Shown: positions 53,124-62,964, counted from the stretch's first letter. The stretch is 64,000 nt of DNA from VXMT01 sp965204835 (GCA_965204835.1 OZ242017.1:372001-436000); one strand, 5' to 3'. The notes: generated by a model from the sequence alone, not told the origin. A program made the numbers and translations.

Positions 53124-54554
53124 CTAGTTCGGGATCGCCATCGGCAGCGCCAGGTCGTCGCGCGACCAGGGGCTGCCCTGCACGGACAGCATCTCGTCGA
53201 GCTCGTCCTGGAAGAAGAACTTCTCCTCGCCGAACGCGGGCTCGAGGTCGTCGAGCCAGCGGGCGGTCTCGCTGTACTTCGCGAAGAAGGGGCGGCCCAC
53301 CCAGTCCGGGTTCCGGCCCTGCAGCATGCGCAGCACGATCACCTTCTCGCCGGCGACCTCGGAGACACCGAGGACCTGCACCTTGCCCGGCGTCGCCGAC
53401 ATGCTGGGCCCGCGCACCGTGCGCGAGTTGCCGCCGACCATCGAGTAGGCCTCGCGGAAGATGTTCCAGCACTCGATGAGCGGGAGCTCGAAGTAGTGCC
53501 GCGCGCCGGTGTCGCGCTCCACGAAGAGGTAGTAGGGGATGCAGCCGAGCTGCGTCTGCAGCCGCCACATCCGCGCGAGCGTCGCGGCGTCGTCGTTGAT
53601 GTGCCGCAGCACCGGCGTCTGGGTGCGGATCTGCGCGCCCGTCGCGCGCACGTTGCGGATCGCCTCCTGGACGATCGAGGTCTCGAGCTCGACCGGGTGG
53701 CTGAAGTGCGCCATGAACGACAGCTGCCGCCCGGAGTCGACGACCTCCTTGAACAGCGCCAGCAGGTCCTCGGCGTCGTCGTCGGAGACGAAGCGCTGCG
53801 GCCAATAGGCGAGCGCCTTGGAGCCGATGCGGATGGTCGAGAGGTTGGGCGCGCCGCCCGGCTCGAGCAGCGGCTCGATGTAGCGGCGCAGCACGCGCGT
53901 GCGCATGATCAGCGGGTCGCCGCCGGTGAACAGCACGTCCGAGATGTCACCGTGTGCCTCGACGTAGTCGCGCAGCAGCGTGGCCTCGCGCATCGCGAAC
54001 TTCTGGTCCTCGAGGCCGACGAACTGCGGCCAGCGGAAGCAGAACGTGCAGTAGGCGTGGCAGGTCTGGCCCTGGCTCGGGAAGAACAGCACCGTCTCGC
54101 GGTACTTGTGCTGCATCCCGTTCAGCGGCCGGCCGTCCAGCGCGGGCACGTTGTGGTCCATCTGGCCGGCGGGGTGCGGGTTGAGCGTCCAGCGGATCTC
54201 GTCCGCGGCCTGCTTGAGTTGCTCGTCCGAGACGCCCGCGTCCAGCAGCGACGCCATGCGCTGGTAGTTCTCGGGCGTGAGCATGTCGCCCATGGGGAAC
54301 GTGAGCCGGTACATCGGGTCGTCCGGCACGTTGTCCCAGTTGATGAGGTGGTCGATGACGTACTTGTTGGACTTGAACGGCAGCACGTTGCCGACGACGC
54401 GGATCTCCTCGCGCAGGTCGGCCGGGAGCGCGGCCAACTGCGGGACCTGCTCGAAGTTGTGGAGGTTGATCGCCTCGTAGGGCTCCTCCATGTAGTCGTC
54501 GAGGTCTCCGAACGACTCGATGTGATAGCTGGGGGTAACTCGCTCGATGGTCAT
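53124..54554 (-). CDS. KamA-family radical SAM protein (lysine 2,3-aminomutase-like)
   Basis: 476 residues from ATG 54554, with AAGGAG nine bases upstream. The cluster cysteines are 165/169/172 in TCHAYCTFCFRWPQF. VLFTGGDPLIM and IRTQTPVLRHINDDA match the aminomutase family, and the PLP-lysine region is expected near the C-terminus, but I cannot point to a certain PLP Lys. Substrate could be lysine, glutamate, arginine or another amino acid; no lysine-fermentation genes are nearby, so beta-amino-acid osmolyte synthesis is as likely. Confidence 0.88.
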   Translation of the reverse strand: MTIERVTPSYHIESFGDLDDYMEEPYEAINLHNFEQVPQLAALPADLREEIRVVGNVLPFKSNKYVIDHLINWDNVPDDPMYRLTFPMGDMLTPENYQRMASLLDAGVSDEQLKQAADEIRWTLNPHPAGQMDHNVPALDGRPLNGMQHKYRETVLFFPSQGQTCHAYCTFCFRWPQFVGLEDQKFAMREATLLRDYVEAHGDISDVLFTGGDPLIMRTRVLRRYIEPLLEPGGAPNLSTIRIGSKALAYWPQRFVSDDDAEDLLALFKEVVDSGRQLSFMAHFSHPVELETSIVQEAIRNVRATGAQIRTQTPVLRHINDDAATLARMWRLQTQLGCIPYYLFVERDTGARHYFELPLIECWNIFREAYSMVGGNSRTVRGPSMSATPGKVQVLGVSEVAGEKVIVLRMLQGRNPDWVGRPFFAKYSETARWLDDLEPAFGEEKFFFQDELDEMLSVQGSPWSRDDLALPMAIPN

Positions 54555-54679
54555 TCGTCGTGGCTCCTTCAGCACCGGGTATGACGGTCTGCCACAAGCA
54601 TTCTAGCTGGAACACGGTCGCGATGCTGTGACGCCGCGCACAGGGGCGTACGGGCGGGCGCCGTGCTACCGTCCCGCAC

Positions 54680-55732
54680 ATGCCGGACTGGCCGTTCGAC
54701 CCGCCTCGCAAGCCGATGGAAGCGCGCGTCCGCGAGCGCTTCCCGGAGCCGCCCGGCTGGGCCTACGAGCCGAAGTGGGACGGCTTCCGCGCCCTGGCCT
54801 GGAGCGCCGGCTCCGAGGGCGAACCGCGCCTCGACAGCCGCAACGAGCGCCCGCTGCTGCGCTACTTCCCCGAGCTCCGGGGCGCCCTCGACGCGCTCCC
54901 GGCGGGCACGGTCGTCGACGGCGAGATCGTCGTGGTGACCGGCGAGGTGACGGACTTCGACGCGCTCCAGCAGCGCATCCATCCGGCCGAGTCGCGCATC
55001 GAGCGGCTGTCGGGGGAGACGCCCGCGCAGCTCGTCGCATTCGACCTGCTGGCGATCGAGGGCGAGGACCTGCGCCCGCAGCCCTTCGAGGTGCGCCGCG
55101 CGCGCCTCACCGCGCTGCTCGCGGGCCTCGACGCCCCATGGTCGCTGACGCCGTCCACGCACGACCTCGCCACGGCTCGCGCGTGGCACGCCCGCTTCGA
55201 GGCGGCGGGGTGCGACGGCATCGTCGCGAAGCGGCTCGACGGGACGTACATCGAGGGCAAGCGGGAGATGCTGAAGATCAAGCACCGCCACACCCTCGAC
55301 GCCGTCGTCGGCGGCTACCGAGTACACAAGGAAGGCGACCGCATCGGCTCGCTGCTGCTCGGCCTCCATGACGAGGCCGGGCGGATGCACTTCGTCGGGC
55401 ACATCTCGGGCTTCGCGGACGAAGAGCGCGTGGCGCTCCTCGCGCGCTTCGAGGCGATGCGAGTCGAGGAGAGCTTCGACGAGGACGCGCGGCGGCCGGG
55501 CATGGAGAGCCGCTGGTCGCAGGGCCGCGAGGCCGGGTTCGTGCCCGTGGAGCCCGATGTCGTGGTCGAGGTCAGCTACGACCAGATCACCGGCGGACGG
55601 CTGCGCCACGCCGCGCGCTTCGAGCGCTGGCGGCCGGACAAGGACCCCGCCGAGTGCACCATGGACGCCCTCGCGAGGCCCGAGGGCGCGGGATTCGGCG
55701 AGGTCATCGCGGAGGCGCACCCGGACGCGTGA
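54680..55732 (+). CDS. ATP-dependent DNA ligase, LigC-like
   Basis: 350 residues. Motif I is YEPKWDGFR, with the AMP-accepting Lys32; motif III is VVDGEIVV, motif IV CDGIVAKRLD and motif V KIKHRH, followed by an OB-fold domain (GGYRVHKEG ... GHISGF). This is the size and order of the stand-alone LigC ligases that accompany or replace the multidomain LigD in double-strand-break repair. No Ku or primase gene is adjacent. Confidence 0.93.
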   Translation: MPDWPFDPPRKPMEARVRERFPEPPGWAYEPKWDGFRALAWSAGSEGEPRLDSRNERPLLRYFPELRGALDALPAGTVVDGEIVVVTGEVTDFDALQQRIHPAESRIERLSGETPAQLVAFDLLAIEGEDLRPQPFEVRRARLTALLAGLDAPWSLTPSTHDLATARAWHARFEAAGCDGIVAKRLDGTYIEGKREMLKIKHRHTLDAVVGGYRVHKEGDRIGSLLLGLHDEAGRMHFVGHISGFADEERVALLARFEAMRVEESFDEDARRPGMESRWSQGREAGFVPVEPDVVVEVSYDQITGGRLRHAARFERWRPDKDPAECTMDALARPEGAGFGEVIAEAHPDA

Positions 55733-55756
55733 GGGCCGTGTACCATCGCGGCCGAG

Positions 55757-56668
55757 ATGACCGACCGCGAGAGCCTCCCCCACGACCTCCCCGACGACAG
55801 CGTCGAGTTCGAACCCGAGCCCGCGCCGGACCACCCGACGCAGCCCGATGCCGCGGCGGGCATGCCGGGCGCGGCCGAGCCCGTCACCGAGCAGCCCGGG
55901 GCCCAGTCGGAGTGGGCGCGTCCCGTCACGCCCCCACCTCCGCCCGAGCCGGAGCCTGCGGAGCAACCCATCGCTCCTCCCCCGTCCCCGGCCCAGCCCC
56001 GGCCCGCTCCGGTCTTCGCCGCGCCCCCACCTCCGCCCGAGCCGGAGCCCCCCTCGCAGCCCACCGTCGCAGCTCCACCCGAGCCCGAGCCGGAGCCCGC
56101 CGCCGAACCCAGCGCCCCGCCACCACCGACGCCCGAGCCCCGGCCGGCGCCCGTCTTCGCCTCGCCGCCGCCAGAGCCCGAGTCGGTCACGGCGGCGTCG
56201 GCGGAGATCGAGCGGCTGCGGCTCGAGATCGCGCACCGCGACCAGCTCCTGCTCTCCGCGCGTGAGCGCCGCGTCGGGCTCGAGCGCGAGATCGGGCGGC
56301 TCGAACGCCAGCTCGACACGGCCATCGAGGCACAGCGCGAGGCCGCCACGGAGCGCGCGGAGCTGCGGCGGCTGCTCGGCAACGCCCAGCTCCAGGTGCA
56401 GTCGCTGATACAGCTCCCGCCCCCCGCGGACGAAGCGGACAACCTCGAGGATCCGGAGTCGGCCGAGCAGTCGGCCTCGGGCGCCTCGGCGCGCCCGCGC
56501 ATCCGCCGCACGGCCGAGTCGATCGTGTACGCGCAGAGCGCCGACGCCACCGAGCCGGCCTCCGACGAGGCCTCGCGCGAGGCTCCGCAGCGTCGCGCAC
56601 CCGCGCAGCGGCGCGGCCTGGTCGAAGACGCGCGGGACGTGCTCTCCAACCTGCGACGGCTGTTCTAG
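55757..56668 (+). CDS. Proline-rich protein with coiled coil
   Basis: 303 residues. Positions about 60-135 are Pro/Glu/Ala repeats (PPPPPEPEP type) with two similar blocks ending in RPAPVFA. A coiled coil follows near 147-210 (AEIERLRLEIAHRDQLLL, EREIGRLERQLDTAIEAQ). The tail is Ser/Ala/Arg-rich and ends VLSNLRRLF. It looks like a spacer plus oligomerisation module. No family recognised. It is co-directional with the ligase and the next membrane protein. Confidence 0.7.
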   Translation: MTDRESLPHDLPDDSVEFEPEPAPDHPTQPDAAAGMPGAAEPVTEQPGAQSEWARPVTPPPPPEPEPAEQPIAPPPSPAQPRPAPVFAAPPPPPEPEPPSQPTVAAPPEPEPEPAAEPSAPPPPTPEPRPAPVFASPPPEPESVTAASAEIERLRLEIAHRDQLLLSARERRVGLEREIGRLERQLDTAIEAQREAATERAELRRLLGNAQLQVQSLIQLPPPADEADNLEDPESAEQSASGASARPRIRRTAESIVYAQSADATEPASDEASREAPQRRAPAQRRGLVEDARDVLSNLRRLF

Positions 56669-56680
56669 GGAGCCGAGCCG

Positions 56681-57181
56681 ATGCTCGTGGTGATCGTGGG
56701 ACTCATCGGCGGGCTCGCGGGGGCGGCGGCGATGTTCGCCGCGCGCACGCCCGAGATGCGCACCGAGCCCCCCGACACTTCGCTACTGCTGGCCCGCATC
56801 AGCGGCGGCGACGCGCGCGACTACCCGACCCTCGGCGGGCTCGTGCAGCTCGGCTACGGCGCGGTCCTCGGCGGCGTCTTCGCCTACGTCACCGCGCGCG
56901 TGCCGGGCTGGAGCGTGAGCGTCTCCGAGTGGACGACCGCGCTCCCGGACTGGACGCTGAGCGTGCCCGCGTGGGACGAGCGCCTGTGGGTCGCCGGCCT
57001 GCTCTACGGCCTGCTCCTCGCCATCCTCGGGCTCGGCTTCTGGGCCCCTGTGATCGGCCTGCAGGAGCGCCTCGACGCCATGGAGCCCGGCGCCCGCGCG
57101 CAACGGACGGCGATGCTCGTCGGCGCGCACGTGCTGTACGGCGTCATCCTCGGCGCGGTGTTGCAGGTGCTCACGGCGTAG
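56681..57181 (+). CDS. Four-helix membrane protein, unknown
   Basis: 166 residues with hydrophobic segments VVIVGLIGGLAGAAAMFAA, LGYGAVLGGVFAYVTA, VAGLLYGLLLAILGLGFWAP and AHVLYGVILGAVLQVLTA. The repeated small-residue GxxYG pattern recalls DUF6789/DUF1440-like membrane proteins. It starts 12 bp after the proline-rich gene, suggesting one transcript. Function unknown. Confidence 0.72.
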   Translation: MLVVIVGLIGGLAGAAAMFAARTPEMRTEPPDTSLLLARISGGDARDYPTLGGLVQLGYGAVLGGVFAYVTARVPGWSVSVSEWTTALPDWTLSVPAWDERLWVAGLLYGLLLAILGLGFWAPVIGLQERLDAMEPGARAQRTAMLVGAHVLYGVILGAVLQVLTA

Positions 57182-57259
57182 CGCGCTACGATGACGGCGT
57201 GAGCCCGCGCGCGGCCGCACGAGCCGGGCAGCGCGGCCACGCACCGACGGGAGCACCTC

Positions 57260-59344
57260 GTGAGCGACGAGCAGCCCGCGCACCGCAACCGCCTCGCCGA
57301 CGAGACCAGCCCCTACCTGCTCCAGCACGCCTCCAACCCGGTCGATTGGTACCCGTGGGGCGAGGAGGCCTTCGAGCGCGCGCGCGCCGAGGACCGCCCG
57401 GTCCTGCTCTCCGTCGGCTACAGCTCGTGTCACTGGTGCCACGTCATGGCGCACGAGTCCTTCGAGGACGAGTCCATCGCCGCCGTCATGAACGAGGGCT
57501 ACGTCAACATCAAGGTCGACCGCGAGGAACGCCCCGACGTCGACAGCGTCTACATGACGGCGACGCAGGCGATGACCGGCGCGGGCGGCTGGCCGATGAC
57601 CGTGTTCATGACGCCCGAGGGCGACCCGTTCTTCGCCGGCACCTACTTCCCGCCCGACGACGGCCACGGCCGCCCCGGCTTCCGACGTGTCCTGGAGGCG
57701 CTGCGCCACTCGTGGGACACCGACCGCGAGCGGCTGCTCACCTCGGCGTCGAACATCACCCAGCAACTCCAGGCCGCGACCGAGCGCACGGCCTCGGGCG
57801 ACGGCGCGGTCACGGCTGACCTGGCCGCGGGCGCCGTCGACCGCCTGCGCGGGGCGTACGACGCCACATGGGGCGGCTTCGGCGCCGCGCCGAAGTTCCC
57901 GAACCCCGGCACCCTCGAGTTCCTGCTGCTCCACGACCACGCCGCGACGGTCGCCGACGCCGGCCGACCGGGCGCGCGAGCGATGGCCGTGGAGACGCTG
58001 CGCTCGATGGCGCTCGGCGGGATGTACGACCACCTCGGCGGCGGCTTCGCGCGCTACAGCGTCGACCGCGAGTGGCTGGTGCCGCACTTCGAGAAGATGC
58101 TCTACGACAACGCGCAGCTCGTCCGCGCCTACACCCACGCCTCCCAGGTAGAGGGTGACCCCGTCTTCGAGCGCGTCGTGCGCGAAACCCTCGCCTACCT
58201 CGAACGCGAGATGCTGCACCCGGACGGCGGCTTCTACAGCGCGCAAGACGCCGACAGCGAGGGCATCGAGGGCAAGTTCTTCGTCTGGACGCCCCAGGAG
58301 TTCGCCGCCGTGCTCGGCCCGGAGGACGGCTCGCTCGCGGCCGAGGTCTTCGGCGTCACCGTGGCGGGCAACTTCCAGGACCCGCACCACCCCGAGTTCG
58401 GCCGCCGCAACGTGCTCAGCCGCCGCGCCCCGCTCAACCACATCGCCACCTCGCGCGGCACGACCGTCGAGGACATCGAGGAACGCCTCGACGGCTGGCG
58501 CGAGCGGCTGCTCGCCGAGCGCGAGACGCGCGTGCGCCCCGGCCTCGACGACAAGGTGCTGACCTCCTGGAACGGGCTCGCGCTCGCGGCGTACGCCGAG
58601 GCCGGCCGCGTCTTCGGGGACGCCTCGTACGTCGCGGTTGCCGAGCGCAACGCGGCCTTCGTGCGCGCCGAGATGTGGCGCGACGGCCGGCTGCTGCACA
58701 CCTGGAAGGACGGCCGCGCGCGCATCGACGGGATGATCGAGGACTACACCTACTACGGCCTCGGCCTCGTCGAGTTGTACCGCGCCACCGGCAACCTCGA
58801 CCACCTGCACTGGGCGGCCGAGCTGCTCGAGGTGGTCATGGCGCGCTTCCGCGACCCCGAGGGCGGCGGCGTCTACGAGGCGGCGTCCGACGCCGAGCGG
58901 CTGATCCTGCGCCAGAAGCCGATGTTCGACGCGGCCTCGCCGAGCGGGAACGGCGCGGCGGCACTGCTCGCGTTCTGGCTCGGCCGCTACTTCGGGCGGC
59001 CGGAGTGGGAGGACTTCGCCCGCGAGGTCGTCGCACTGGTGCGCGACCACCTGGTGCAGGCGGCAAGCGGCTTCGGCAGCGTGCTGCAGGTCGTCGACCT
59101 GCTGCTCGCGCCGCCGCGCGAGATCGCGGTCGTCGGCGACGCCGCGTCGCGCGCCCCGTTCGAGCGCGAGATCGCGAGCCGCTACCTGCCCGCGGTGCTC
59201 CTCGCCCCCGCGGACGGCGAGGGCCTCCCGGTCCTCGAGGGCCGCGCGGTGGAGGACGGCGCTGCCGCGTACGTGTGCGAGAACCTGGTCTGCAACCTCC
59301 CGGCGACCAGCGTCGAGGAGTTCGTGGCGCAGCTCCCAAGCTGA
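57260..59344 (+). CDS. Thioredoxin-domain protein of the DUF255 (YyaL/SSP411) family
   Basis: 694 residues from GTG 57260. An N-terminal thioredoxin-like DUF255 domain carries the invariant SPYLLQHASNPVDWYPWGE and SSCHWCHVM (CxxC active-site-like). It is followed by an (alpha/alpha)6-barrel domain with GGMYDHLGGGFARYSVD and SGNGAAALLAFWLGRY. The family is common in bacteria and eukaryotes (spermatogenesis-associated protein 20) and may be a redox-linked sugar epimerase or chaperone; its reaction is not established. Confidence 0.93.
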   Translation: MSDEQPAHRNRLADETSPYLLQHASNPVDWYPWGEEAFERARAEDRPVLLSVGYSSCHWCHVMAHESFEDESIAAVMNEGYVNIKVDREERPDVDSVYMTATQAMTGAGGWPMTVFMTPEGDPFFAGTYFPPDDGHGRPGFRRVLEALRHSWDTDRERLLTSASNITQQLQAATERTASGDGAVTADLAAGAVDRLRGAYDATWGGFGAAPKFPNPGTLEFLLLHDHAATVADAGRPGARAMAVETLRSMALGGMYDHLGGGFARYSVDREWLVPHFEKMLYDNAQLVRAYTHASQVEGDPVFERVVRETLAYLEREMLHPDGGFYSAQDADSEGIEGKFFVWTPQEFAAVLGPEDGSLAAEVFGVTVAGNFQDPHHPEFGRRNVLSRRAPLNHIATSRGTTVEDIEERLDGWRERLLAERETRVRPGLDDKVLTSWNGLALAAYAEAGRVFGDASYVAVAERNAAFVRAEMWRDGRLLHTWKDGRARIDGMIEDYTYYGLGLVELYRATGNLDHLHWAAELLEVVMARFRDPEGGGVYEAASDAERLILRQKPMFDAASPSGNGAAALLAFWLGRYFGRPEWEDFAREVVALVRDHLVQAASGFGSVLQVVDLLLAPPREIAVVGDAASRAPFEREIASRYLPAVLLAPADGEGLPVLEGRAVEDGAAAYVCENLVCNLPATSVEEFVAQLPS

Positions 59345-59468
59345 GGGCTTACCCGTTCAACCTAGCTGCGCAGGGGCACCGTCGGGGCCAGTCATGTGAC
59401 TCGGGGCCCTGGTCGGGCCTGCCCTTGCAGCTATTATGTGACAATCGTGATCTCAGAAAGGTACGGCG

Positions 59469-60098
59469 ATGGAAGTCTTCTTCGTTCTGGTGCTCATCTT
59501 CTGGCTGCTGCCGGTGGTGCTTGTCTGGTTTGTAGCCGACTCACGCGGGCGGAGTGCTCACTACGTGTGGTGGCCCGTCGTTCTGGGGTGGATCGGCGCC
59601 GTCATCGCGGCGTGCGTGATACTCGTCCAAGCGGAAAAGCCGTCCGCCCTCGGCGTTCAAGGCGCGCTGCACAACGACAGACCAACCCGCCCGAGGAGAT
59701 CAGTCACCGCGTCCGCCGGCGCAGTTGCGGCAGCGCGTCGGAGCCACGATAGAGGACTCCACCAGACGCGCCCAGATGAGATATGTCCGCTTTGTGCGAG
59801 CGCGGAAGTCGTGACGCCAGCCCCTCCCGCTGCCAGTCAGCCGACCGAAAGCGAAGCTGAGCGCCGCCTTCGGCAGATCGGCCACCTGCACGAAACCGGG
59901 CTGATCACGGACGACGAGTACACCACTCGCCGTCAGCACATTCTGGATGAAGCCTTCGGCCCGTCCCCTGAGTCTGACTCGCCGGGGGAAGAGGTTCCCC
60001 GCCCGCTGCCAGCGCCCACTCGGAGCCAGATGCCGGCTGAGCGCAGGCCGACGAAGTCCGAGATTCGGCGCCAGCAGATGAAGGAAGAGCGAGACTGA
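59469..60098 (+). CDS. Membrane-anchored protein with SHOCT-like domain
   Basis: 209 residues. Two N-terminal helices (VFFVLVLIFWLLPVVLVWFV and WPVVLGWIGAVIAACVILV) precede a basic linker, a CPLC pair near 110-113, and a SHOCT-like segment (RRLRQIGHLHETGLITDDEY) followed by a basic tail. SHOCT domains are short oligomerisation elements common in membrane proteins. A TATTAT -10-like sequence lies near 59441. The gene is less G+C-rich than its neighbours. Confidence 0.75.
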   Translation: MEVFFVLVLIFWLLPVVLVWFVADSRGRSAHYVWWPVVLGWIGAVIAACVILVQAEKPSALGVQGALHNDRPTRPRRSVTASAGAVAAARRSHDRGLHQTRPDEICPLCASAEVVTPAPPAASQPTESEAERRLRQIGHLHETGLITDDEYTTRRQHILDEAFGPSPESDSPGEEVPRPLPAPTRSQMPAERRPTKSEIRRQQMKEERD

Positions 60099-60230
60099 TC
60101 CGCCTGGTTCATGCTCCGACGGGCGGCACCAACGCGGATGGAGCCTGCTCAGTGGACATCGCTTCGCGGTCTGCGTGAACATGCCCGCGATGCCTCGCAG
60201 GGACACGCGGGGCGCACGAGGAGGAGTCAC

Positions 60231-61313
60231 ATGAAGGCCGCCGTCTTCCACGCCGCCCACGAGAACCTCACCATCGAGGACATCGACCACGCCGAGCCGC
60301 GCCCCGAGGAGGTCGTGGTCCGCGTCGCCGCCAGCGGCGTGTGCCACTCCGACGTCCACTTCTACGACGGCCTCTACGTCATGCCGACGCCCGCAGTGCT
60401 CGGCCACGAGGGCGCCGGGGTCGTCGAGGCGGTCGGTTCGCAGGTCACGGAGTTCGAGCCCGGCGACCGCGTGATCGCGTGCCTCTCGATCTTCTGCGGC
60501 ACGTGCGAGCGCTGCCTGAGTGGCGAGCCGTTCCTGTGCTCGCGCCGCCCGGTGCGCGGCCCCGGCGACGAGCCGGCGCTGAGCTGGCGCGGCGACCGCG
60601 TGCAGCAGTTCGCTGGCCTCGCGACCTACGCCGAGGAGATGCTCGTCCACCAGAACGCGCTCGTGAAGATCGAGCGCGACGAGATCGAGCTCGACCGCGC
60701 CGCGCTGATCGGCTGCGGCGTGACGACGGGCCTCGGCGCGGTGCTCAACACCGCCGCCATCGAGCCCGGCTCGACGGTCGCCGTGTTCGGCGCGGGCGGC
60801 GTCGGCCTGGCCGCCATCCAGGGCGCGCGCATCGGCGGCGCGCGCACGATCATCGCCGTCGACATCCACGAGTCGAAGCTCGCCACGGCGCGCGAGCTCG
60901 GCGCGACGCACTCCGTCGACGCCTCCTCGCGCGACCCGGTCGGCGCGATCCAGGGCATCGTCCCCGGCGGGGTCGACTACAGCTTCGAGGCGATCGGGCT
61001 GAAGGCTGCGGCCGAGTCGGCATACGAGGCGATCCGGCGCGGCGGCACGGCGACGATCATCGGCATGATCCCGCAGGGCCAGAAGGTCGAGATCGACGGG
61101 CCCTCGCTGCTGGGCGGCAAGACCTTGCAGGGTTCGAGCATGGGGTCGAACCGCTTCCGCATCGACATGCCCGCGTACATCGACTGGTACCTGCAGGGCA
61201 AGCTGCTGCTGGACGAGATGATCACGGTGCGCGGCCGCCTGGAGGACGTGAACGAGGCGTTCCGCGCGATGAAGGCCGGCGAGGTCGCCCGCACGGTGCT
61301 GATGTTCAACTAG
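60231..61313 (+). CDS. Zinc-dependent alcohol dehydrogenase (class III-like)
   Basis: 360 residues, ATG 60231 with GAGGAGGAG upstream. Catalytic zinc ligands are in SGVCHSDVHFYDG and LGHEGAGVV; the structural lobe is CGTCERCLSGEPFLC; the Rossmann motif is VFGAGGVGLAAIQGARIGGA. The longer lobe and the GCGVTTGLGAV segment put it close to S-(hydroxymethyl)glutathione/mycothiol-type dehydrogenases, but aromatic or aliphatic alcohols are equally possible. Confidence 0.92.
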   Translation: MKAAVFHAAHENLTIEDIDHAEPRPEEVVVRVAASGVCHSDVHFYDGLYVMPTPAVLGHEGAGVVEAVGSQVTEFEPGDRVIACLSIFCGTCERCLSGEPFLCSRRPVRGPGDEPALSWRGDRVQQFAGLATYAEEMLVHQNALVKIERDEIELDRAALIGCGVTTGLGAVLNTAAIEPGSTVAVFGAGGVGLAAIQGARIGGARTIIAVDIHESKLATARELGATHSVDASSRDPVGAIQGIVPGGVDYSFEAIGLKAAAESAYEAIRRGGTATIIGMIPQGQKVEIDGPSLLGGKTLQGSSMGSNRFRIDMPAYIDWYLQGKLLLDEMITVRGRLEDVNEAFRAMKAGEVARTVLMFN

Positions 61314-61336
61314 GGGCGAGCGGGCCGACGAGGGCG

Positions 61337-62128
61337 CTACGTGGTCCCGTCAAGTCCGTTGAACGTCCCGGAGACGGCCAGGCAGAGCATGAGCGCGCCC
61401 ATCCAGAACGCATAGCTCAGGAGGTGCCGACGCAGGCGCTTCGAGACGGCCATCGCGAGAATGGCGGCGATGGCCACGGCGAGGGCGCCCCAGCCGAAGA
61501 TGTCGGTCAGCATGTCGGCAAGGCGGCCTTCCGGATCCTGCATGAACGACGGGAAGAGGGTGTAGCCCACGAGGGCAAAGAGCGCGGGGCCGGCCACCGC
61601 ACCCGCCATCGATGCCGTCAGGCGCGGGAACAGCATCATCCCTGCGTACCCAACACCCGCCATGAGCGCGACGCTGATCCACCGCTGCACACCGAACAGC
61701 GGATGGATTCCGAGAAGATCGTGGGGGTTGAGCACCCACCACCCCCAGTACCAGAGCACCGCGCACAGCACTGCAGCCCCAAGTAGCGGGAACAACGGGC
61801 GGGCGAGACTCGCGCCGGGCTCGCCGGGTGCGGCGATCCAGTCCGAGCCCCAGCGGAGCCACGCGGCGGCGATGGCCGCAAGCGGGATGGCCACGAAATC
61901 AATGTGCGGCAGCAGCAGGATCCACGAATACTCTCCAGTCTCCGGGTCAAACGTCCAATAGGGGTAATCGTTGAACATGTGGTGGATGCCTGCCACGAAC
62001 AAAAGCAGGAAGGCCACGCCCATTGCACCGGCCGCGATAAAGAGCAGGACGGCAGTCCCCACCCAATCTACGAGCCAGCCCCACTCTGCGAGCCAGCCGA
62101 AGGGTCCGTCGGTTTCTGCTGAGTTCAT
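61337..62128 (-). CDS. Multi-pass membrane protein, tandem copy 1
   Basis: 263 residues from ATG 62128, about seven hydrophobic helices. Notable: GIHHMFNDYPYWTFDPETGE (a probable external loop), LPHIDFVAIPLAAIAAAWLRW, WYWGWWVLNPHDLLG, VGYTLFPSFMQDPEGRL, and the C-terminal SGTFNGLDGTT. Closely related to copy 2 (62185-62964), with the central third nearly identical at DNA level. Family not recognised. The repeated His/Trp positions could bind a cofactor or quinone, but that is a guess. Confidence 0.75.
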   Translation of the reverse strand: MNSAETDGPFGWLAEWGWLVDWVGTAVLLFIAAGAMGVAFLLLFVAGIHHMFNDYPYWTFDPETGEYSWILLLPHIDFVAIPLAAIAAAWLRWGSDWIAAPGEPGASLARPLFPLLGAAVLCAVLWYWGWWVLNPHDLLGIHPLFGVQRWISVALMAGVGYAGMMLFPRLTASMAGAVAGPALFALVGYTLFPSFMQDPEGRLADMLTDIFGWGALAVAIAAILAMAVSKRLRRHLLSYAFWMGALMLCLAVSGTFNGLDGTT

Positions 62129-62184
62129 GAACCCATCCTCGCGGCGATTGCTATCCGTCCGCCCCTGCCCGCACACCCCTCGCG

Positions 62185-62964
62185 CTACGTGGTCCCGTCA
62201 AGTCCGTTGAACGTCCCGGACACGGCTCCGCAGAGCATAAACACGCCCATCCAGAGCGCGTAGCTCAGGGGGTGCCGGCTCAGGCGCTCCGACATGGCTA
62301 TCGAGAGGATGGCGGCGATGGCCACGGCGAGGGAACCCCAGAGGAAGGCGTTGGACAGGATGTCGATGAGGCGGCCTTCGGGATCCCGCATGGACGACGG
62401 GAAGAGGGTGTAGCCCACGAGGGCGAAGAACGCAGGCCCGGCGACTGCACCCGCCAGCCACGCGGTCAGGCGGGGGAACAGCATCATCCCGACGTACCCG
62501 ACACCCGCCAGGAGCGCGACGCTGATCCACCGCTGCACGCCGAACAGCGGATGGATTCCGAGAAGATCGTGGGGGTTGAGCCCCCACCACCCCCAGTACC
62601 AGAGCACCGCGCACAGCACTGCAGCCGCAAGTAGCGGGAACAACGGGCGGGCGAGACTCGCGCCGGGCTCGCCGGGTGCGGCGATCCAGTCCGAGCCCCA
62701 GCGGAGCCACGCGGCGGCGATGGCCGCAAGCGGGATGGCCACGAAATCAATGTGCGGCAGCACCAGGCTGTGCGAATACTGTCCGGTCTCCGGGTCAAAC
62801 GTCCAATACCAATAGGGGTAGTCGTCAAGCATGTGATGGATGCCTGCCCCGAACAAATGCAGGCAGGCCGCGACCATTGCCCCGACCGCAACACAGACCA
62901 GGACGGCGGTTGCCAGCCGCTCTACGAGCCGGATGAAGGGCCTGTCGGTCTCTGGTGAGTTCAT
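62185..62964 (-). CDS. Multi-pass membrane protein, tandem copy 2
   Basis: 259 residues from ATG 62964. Same layout as copy 1: GAGIHHMLDDYPYWYWTFD, LPHIDFVAIPLAAIAAAWLRW, GLNPHDLLG, VGYTLFPSSMRDPEGRL, SGTFNGLDGTT. It differs mostly in the first helix and in the last ~60 residues. The sequence ahead of the start (GAGGAGGAGTTC) is also shared with copy 1 in similar form. Confidence 0.75.
   Translation of the reverse strand: MNSPETDRPFIRLVERLATAVLVCVAVGAMVAACLHLFGAGIHHMLDDYPYWYWTFDPETGQYSHSLVLPHIDFVAIPLAAIAAAWLRWGSDWIAAPGEPGASLARPLFPLLAAAVLCAVLWYWGWWGLNPHDLLGIHPLFGVQRWISVALLAGVGYVGMMLFPRLTAWLAGAVAGPAFFALVGYTLFPSSMRDPEGRLIDILSNAFLWGSLAVAIAAILSIAMSERLSRHPLSYALWMGVFMLCGAVSGTFNGLDGTT

Noticed and set aside
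56783..59050. 755-codon minus-strand frame opposite the DUF255 gene
   Set aside because: Shadow frame; the plus strand carries the DUF255 signatures throughout.
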